Below, piece by piece: positions 58,701 to 64,000 of a stretch of DNA of 64,000 nt. The stretch is from assembly GCA_002946415.1 (NCBI GenBank), contig NJPS01000002.1, positions 248,001 to 312,000 on the forward strand. Reading direction: 5' to 3'. The position numbers and the translations under genes were made by a program. Origin of the DNA: Rutstroemia sp. NJR-2017a BVV2 (taxonomy: Eukaryota > Ascomycota > Leotiomycetes > Helotiales > Rutstroemiaceae). The notes below the pieces were generated by a model. It searched no databases and was not told where the DNA came from. It saw only the letters and a list, made by a program, of their open reading frames with translations. How positions within the stretch are numbered: position 1 is the stretch's first letter; the number at the start of each line of letters is the position of its first letter.

Positions 58701-59233
58701 TCGAGCTCGTCACTACCATGTTCTTCCACAAGGGGAATATTGATTACACAATGCCGATGACCCCTGCCATGCACGAGTTCTGCGTCGGTGCCCTCAATCC
58801 CGAAATATCGAAGAAGCAGAAAAGAGCACTGCTTCGTGAAGCTGCCAGGATACATGCAAATACTATGATGCGCGTTGCGCGTGGTAAAGGTTGCGTTATG
58901 CACTTGGAGGCTCTCAATGCGATATCTCGGGACGAACCTGTACCGCCTGCACTATTTGAAAGCAAAGCTTGGAAAATCGTGGATGCCAATGGCCCTCGTG
59001 GTCTGTCGATCGATTCGTCCGAGGGATTACTCGCGCAAGAATCCGGCTATATGATGGCAGATCCTACGACTCCGTTAATACATTATGAAGTCGAAGAGAA
59101 CGCGTGTCTGTTCTGGGTCCAGGGATTGGAGGCTGAAGCAGGTAAGTTGATTTACGCTCTTGAAAAGGCTACGGAAATCGTGGCGACTCTATTGAGTCAC
59201 GACGGAGAAGAAGGAGAGACCTTGACGGACTGA
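49726..59233 (+). CDS. Highly reducing polyketide synthase with a terminal carnitine-acyltransferase-like domain
   Basis: Six exons: 49726-50387, 50445-50740, 50824-51050, 51098-51167, 51277-56414 and 56465-59233; 3053 residues, all phases agree. Domain order: KS (Cys178 in DTGCSGSL; EAHGTGT; NIGHLESS), AT (FTGQGAQW about 572, GHSSGEIAAA about 661), DH (HVVDGLIIFP about 992; LDSIMH about 1183), a shortened methyltransferase remnant (about 1281-1440), pseudo-KR, ER (about 1683-1990), KR (GGLGDLG about 2040, active Tyr in QANYAAGN about 2186), ACP (Ser2364 in GLDSLTAIE) and a carnitine/choline acyltransferase-like domain (about 2475-3053). The MT lacks the glycine-rich SAM loop. The ER has FGADSDIG where the NADPH loop should be. 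The acyltransferase-like domain has Leu2762 where the catalytic His is expected. The CACGTG at 49715 sits just upstream of the start. Confidence 0.9.
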
Positions 59234-59617
59234 ATTATATTATGCGATGAAGGACTGTTGGGGATCCATGGACGGACATATCGTAGATATATCCATCACA
59301 TATAGGAATTGCTTGTTCCCTTATCCGCTGTTTTCTTAGAAAACACCTCACTATTCATGTCGAAGTCAATGCAAAAAATTGAACAACGTATATGATTGTT
59401 GCAACTAAGCTGCAGACCGTTTATTTGCTATGGCTCCAATTTCTCAACATACCATAATACCTGAAGCGCCTGACAGAAATAGACTTATTCGATCTGCAGA
59501 CTTTGAATCGGGAACTGTACCTTTTTGCGAGGTATTGAATGACGGATGGAGTGATACCCAATCTTTAATTAATTTTCTTTAGCTCCATGAAGAGTAAGGT
59601 GCTAGAAGACGGTATAC
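59234..59617. other. Convergent 3' spacer
   Basis: 3' flanks of the PKS (+) and HET (-) genes. No feature seen. Confidence 0.6.
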
Positions 59618-61380
59618 CTAATCCAGGAGATGATATACCTCAGGGAGAGAAAGATATAATTCTTTGACTTCACCATCTCTGGCTGGGAAATCTTCTATGT
59701 TAAACATCCGACTCTTATCGCCCTCATCATTGCCATGTACCCAACCTTGTTGAGACAATGGTCCAGGCGCCAGCACTGCAGTACCAATCAATCTCAACTT
59801 GTCCCCGGCGGGGCGCAGAACGGAAATCCTTTTAGCTCCGTCAATCAGATATATCCAGTCGCCTTCCTGGGCGTTCGAAGGGGCCAATCCGATGCCAGAT
59901 CGCCATCTTCCCATTCCATCCAGAAGATACAGACACGCCCCACCAGTGGACTGAGAACGATTATCCGGGCTATTTGTAGCAGGAGATGACTTGGATGAAG
60001 ATTCAGACTCGATGCTGCAAGAAGATACGACTTCGAGATCCTTCGGTCCCATAACCCCTTCCAAAAACAGGTCGTTTTCATCGTGAGCGACAGACTTCTT
60101 AGGTACTGGGAAGTACCTTTCTAGGATTTGTCTCCATTTCAACGCCGTTGGTGATTCTTTGATCACCTGACTATAGGAAGGACCAGTACGCAAAATGCGT
60201 CCAACCGCACAAGCCTTGATTCGTATGGTTAAAGGGCCGGCTTCAGGTGACTTCTGGTGATCAATCGATGTGGATTCGATTTCCTTTCGGGATAGCTCCA
60301 CGGAAAAGTCCAAAGCCAGCTCCTTCGACGATGCCTTGTCGTCCATCCCGAGACATGCTTTAACAAGCCGAGCGAAAGGTAGTATAGGTATATAACCACC
60401 ATTTGGAACATTTTGTCTGTAATGCACCGTGTCCTTCCATACTTGATACAGAGATTTTCGATAATCCACAGGGAAGTACAACCAGCCAGGGTCCATGCCA
60501 AGTAAACCATACACTTTATCCCTTGGTTCCTTGCACAAAGCATTTTTATGGGCTTCCAATAAGTTCTCAAGCTTGTAGAACTTCTGGTATTTGTTCGCCA
60601 AATGATACTCCAATCTTTCTACTCTAGAGCTGGAGAAGTATGGAGAACCATGCAGGAGGGGTAATAGCTCTTTCCAGCCTATTTCGTCGTTACCAAGATG
60701 GACCATTAGCCTTCTAGCTTTAGCAACCTCCTGGATAATCCAAAGCCTATCCCAGTAAGGATTGCAACAAATCACCTTCATCGACTGATCATCAGAGCCT
60801 AGTCTTGACCAATCTAGGACAGGCTGTGCTTTCTCCGAGATAGAAGGCGATGTTGACGAGCCAGGAGCAGCCTTCGTCTCATACAGCCCTAGCCATACCA
60901 AAACAGTCTTGGCCCTCTCGTAAACAAAAGGCATGAGGTATAATTGGCGATTTCTCTCCGGAATGTCCTTTTGATTTATACAAATTGCATCAGCCCACAA
61001 CTGGCGGGGTTCAGATGGATGCCGCAGACAGCAAAGAGCATCATAGAGATTCTTTGTGACGGAAAAGCTGTGCCCGCCAAGAACGATATCCCGCCTTTGC
61101 GTTTCATCGCCCCAAGTGTATGAAAGTGCTTCATACTTTGGGCGTTGCCCAAATGTCACATGCTTGAGGGTACATTTTGGTATTTCGCCCTTCTGTCCGG
61201 GCTCCAAGACAAGGAGCTACAGGTTGACAGTCAGTACGCCCAATTCCTATCTTTCAATGCAATGTTTCCAAGACGCACCCGTATTCCATCGACTGATGGA
61301 TCAAGGGGGGAGTATTCAAAAGGCTGCTCTAGCTGAGTTATCTCATTGCTGGAGATTGCAGCACCAGATCGATTAGACAT
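59618..61380 (-). CDS. Heterokaryon incompatibility (HET) domain protein
   Basis: Exons 61380-61279 and 61216-59618 (62-nt intron), 566 residues. ATG 61380 opens an exon ending YSPLDPSVDGIR that joins LLVLEPGQ after the intron, the usual start of this class. HET hallmarks follow: YEALSYTWGDETQR, then NLYDALCCLRHP, RQLWADAICINQKDIPERNRQL, VYERAKTVLVWLG, PYWDRLWIIQEV and EPRDKVYGLLGM. HET proteins act in allorecognition and regulated cell death. The C-terminal ~230 residues contain a Ser/Lys-rich stretch, then a small beta-rich tail (WIYLIDGAKRISVLRPAGDKLRLIGTAVL), common in fungal HET proteins. No NACHT or ankyrin domain is attached. No membrane helix. A link to the neighbouring PKS is only positional. 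Confidence 0.9.
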
Positions 61381-61560
61381 ACTTTAAGCTCGCTGAAACC
61401 AACGAACAGAGAGCAAAGTCAACACATCGAGGATGAGTGCAAATATCGTTGCTTTATGTGATTATATGCAGTCTCCATCCCATGCGCTAGGCGAAACGGT
61501 ACCCAATCGACGGCAAGCACGACCCAGTCCACGGAAAATCAATGTACCAATCACAATTCA

Positions 61561-62602
61561 TTATTCAGGATCATCGTTCCCATTAGCTTCCGCTCCATCT
61601 TCTTCTGGCTCTGGCTCCGCTTCCGCTCTCCTCTTTCTCAATGAACCACCGCCACCTCCACTCTTCCTCTTCTCCCTCAGATTATCTTCCGTCTGCGTAA
61701 TGACCCTCTCCCCCACAAAATGCCTCCCATCCCACTCCGTCTCACATTTCGGACATTTCTTGTTCCTCCTCGAATTCCAGTACGCAGTCTGACAAGTACT
61801 ATGAAGCCGCACACTGCAATCCCGTCTCGGACACCTCTCGCCCACCGTGATAATCCCTTTACAAGCCTCGCAGTTCTTGATCGGTTGCCATTCCTCTGGT
61901 TCGTCGGGGTCGTTATACATATCCAGAAGCCAGCCTCGGAGCTCTAGAAGTGCTCGTGGTGTTAGAGAATAGTATCCTTTTCTGCTTCGCTCGAACCAGC
62001 CTTGTGCGACTAGATTGGCGAGGACTCTTTCGGCTGCTTCTCGTGTAACACCGTTGTCTACCGTCTGCAGATCGTCACCACCCATGCTTTGTCGACCGGC
62101 GCCTTTGATTAGTGATGAATGTATAGCCTGCTGACTGGTAATCGCCATCACTTCTCTGCCTTTTGTGTTAAATGTTTCGAACATCGCATCTAGGATTCGT
62201 TTTATGTAAAACATTTCTTCGGTCGAAAAGGCTGTTGCAAGCTGTGTGAGAGGGTCGCTGGTACTGTTGACTAGCGCCCAAATCTGCTCGTTCGAAAGTT
62301 GATGCTTTGTGCTTCTTATTTCGTAATCGAACGGTGATAGAGCATCGGCGGCGGCGGATATGTATGACATGATATCCTCATGAGATACTTCAGCAGAAGA
62401 GGTGACACGGCCATCTGCATGTACTATTAACTCAGTGATTCCACATTACTCTCAGAATTAACTTGCCGTTATCTTGCGCTGTGAAAATATGCGCGAGGAG
62501 AGTTTTCCCTTCTTCTATTGTCAAGGTCCCTCGCGCCATCAGCCCCTGTAGAAACGCGCGATTGCTATCATTATACTGCGTCTCTGGTTCTTCCGACGAC
62601 AT
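61561..62602 (-). CDS. NSE1: SMC5-6 complex subunit Nse1 (RING-like E3)
   Basis: Exons 62602-62467 and 62414-61561, 329 residues. The 52-nt intron has a GC donor (AACG|GCAAGTTAAT) and CAG acceptor; no GT alternative keeps the frame. Nse1 forms the Nse1-Nse3-Nse4 part of SMC5/6, used in DNA repair. Two winged-helix-like blocks (about 25-200; SNEQIWALVNSTSDPLTQLAT and EAAERVLANLVAQGWFERSRKGYYSLTPRAL) are followed by the variant RING: CEAC, GERCPRRDCSVRLHSTC, KKCPKCETEW. The Cys/His ligands are intact. The C-terminus is disordered, acidic and Gly-rich. The gene is divergent from the APH-like gene across 280 bp. Confidence 0.88.
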
Positions 62603-62786
62603 GGCGACGTTGTTTGTCGTTCCTCTTACAGCGGTTCGTGGTGCGAAGTCCGAAGATGCGGGGAGACGCGTTTGTAGTCGCGGTAATTTTTAGCGTGTTC
62701 TCACCATTTCTAGCGACTTATCAAGCCTAAAGCAAGGGGGGTATTTCACAATCTGACAGAGTTTATTTACAGGTTGGGCTTCAATT

Positions 62787-62836
62787 TTGCGCAAATTTGA
62801 GAAAAGGAAAGAAAAGGAAAGAAAAGGAAAGAAAAG
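62787..62836. repeat. Purine-rich AAGAAAAGGA repeat in 5' region
   Basis: Three to four copies of a 10-bp GAAAAGGAAA-type unit, just upstream of the APH-like ATG. Polypurine on the coding strand. Confidence 0.75.
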
Positions 62837-62882
62837 ATGTTTCCTATCTACGAATTTCCGGTCGATTCCAACTATTTTTAAA

Positions 62883-63993
62883 ATGGAATCCATCCACAAC
62901 GCCGACCATGTTATCGAGAAATTTTTCAAGTGCTACACAACAGTGACCAGAACGGATTGTGACGAGTTAGCCGCATCTCTCGTCGGAGGTCCAGTCACGC
63001 CGGTGGCGATCCAAGGAGGCGTAAGCTACACGCTAGCAGGTGGTTCCGAGGAGGACAAGATCGTACAATTCCGACCAGAGAGCTCGAAGCTTGATATGGA
63101 GAATATGGAGCTTGCTCGCAGTATCCATGGCGACTGGGTGGCCGATTGCAAGCTCTGTGGAACCATAGGTAGCGGGTCATCTCTTCTTCTTGTATATGTG
63201 ATCCAGCGGCTTCATGGTGTCACATATTTCGAGAATGAAGACTTCAAGGACGGTTCGAGCGATGTTTTGTTACGTCGATCGAACACTATTCGTGACCTTG
63301 CTATGTGCGTGGAACGTTTCATATCTAATTACCAGAGGGACATCTGATGCTAGGAGGTAGCAGGTATCCAAAACTTATATTGACATTGCCAGATTCTTTG
63401 CTCAATCGTGGACGCATAAGCAAGAGAGACCGGAGCATATTATACGTGAACTCCGCCGTGACCGTGAGCACAAACTCGACGTGCTCATCAAACACATGCC
63501 ATCTCGATTCACAGGACTTTTAAAGATGCTTCGCGAAGAAATGGACTCGTTGTTCGTTTCCCCTTATCCATTAGTTCTCACACACGATGACCCTTGCAAG
63601 ATGAACATACTCATCGATCCCAACACTGGACGCATCACTGGGATAATTGATTGGGCTGACCCATCAATTGAACCGTTCGGCTTTGCGTTATGGGGCTTGG
63701 AAAATCTTCTTGGTTACGAGGATGACTTGGGATGGCATTATTACTCAGAGAGTGATGATCTAAGGAAGCTATTTTGGGTTACTTTCGAGGACAAAGTGGG
63801 CAGTATCACCAATGCCGAGATACACAATATTCAAGTTGCAAGGATGCTTGGAATTGCTTTGGGGTACGGCATAAGTTGGAGGCATCGGAAAGAATCGAAA
63901 CCTATCACTGAGGCTAGCTCTTCGATGGAGTATCTAGATGCATTCTGTCTGCAAACACCCTGGGTTCTCACTGAACTATACCCTTCGCGATGA
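62883..63993 (+). CDS. Aminoglycoside phosphotransferase-fold (APH) kinase-like protein
   Basis: Exons 62883-63304 and 63393-63993 (88-nt intron), 340 residues. APH-fold proteins phosphorylate small molecules or act as protein/choline-like kinases; many fungal members have unknown substrates. The N-lobe is short (residues 1-150), with VVGS-type strands and a variant nucleotide loop that is hard to place. In the C-lobe the catalytic loop is clear: LTHDDPCKMNILID (His-x-Asp-x4-Asn), followed by the metal-binding IIDWADPSIEPFG. The segment FGFALWGLENLLGYEDD is usual for the fungal APH group. ATG 62883 is chosen because the sequence ahead of it is a low-complexity purine repeat. Resistance to drugs should not be inferred. 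Confidence 0.85.
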
Positions 63994-64000
63994 GTGACGA

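Noticed and set aside
62787..62882. Upstream extension of the APH-like protein
   Set aside because: Would add a Lys/Arg/Glu-rich peptide translated from a purine repeat; ATG 62883 is the better start.
1..64000. tRNA genes and CRISPR arrays
   Set aside because: No cloverleaf with T-loop GGTTCRAATCC was found by eye and no regularly spaced repeats exist; a tRNAscan-SE run would settle the tRNA question.

Overview
The window looks like nuclear DNA of a filamentous ascomycete (Pezizomycotina). Genes are split by short introns of about 45-110 nt with GT..AG ends and CTAAC/CTAAT-type branch sites. Fungal-only families are present (DASH subunit Spc19, HET domain, Zn2Cys6 regulator, SAT4/rhodopsin-fold membrane protein, Clr5-ankyrin protein, a highly reducing polyketide synthase ending in a carnitine-acyltransferase-like domain). 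The class Leotiomycetes is a guess from general protein style only. No tRNA, rRNA or CRISPR array was recognised.

Layout. 1-8 kb: the 3' part of an unrecognised fungal gene cut by the window edge, then a Zn2Cys6 regulator (-) divergent from a large UDP-glucose:sterol glucosyltransferase (+). 8-16 kb: a Clr5-ankyrin protein with a duplicated C-terminal module, a repeat-bearing coiled-coil protein (-) and a nitronate monooxygenase (-). 17-24 kb: a small zinc-finger protein, a conserved gene of unknown function whose long last intron holds a MITE-like inverted repeat, a disordered protein, and PBDC1. 25-31 kb: a small membrane protein with a 21-bp minisatellite, a probably decayed gene, the siroheme-synthesis enzyme MET1, and a repeat/AT-rich patch with a coding remnant. 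31-42 kb: SPC19, a STE6-type ABC exporter (a-factor class) and a secreted GH92 alpha-mannosidase.

42.6-59.2 kb is the candidate secondary-metabolite locus: a stand-alone NRPS-like adenylation-thiolation-reductase enzyme (-), a SAT4/rhodopsin-fold membrane protein (+) and a 3053-residue HR-PKS (+). The HR-PKS keeps intact KS, AT, DH, KR and ACP motifs. Its methyltransferase is a remnant, its ER has lost the NADPH glycine motif, and its terminal carnitine-acyltransferase-like domain has lost the catalytic histidine and two other active-site motifs. That combination is the most unusual thing in the window. It suggests an unmethylated, enoyl-unreduced polyketide with an unexplained release step, next to an enzyme chemically able to activate and reduce a carboxylic acid. 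A HET-domain gene, NSE1 and an APH-fold kinase-like gene fill the right end.

Exon borders come from reading splice signals and keeping frame. For the multi-exon models the exon lengths sum to an intact reading frame.
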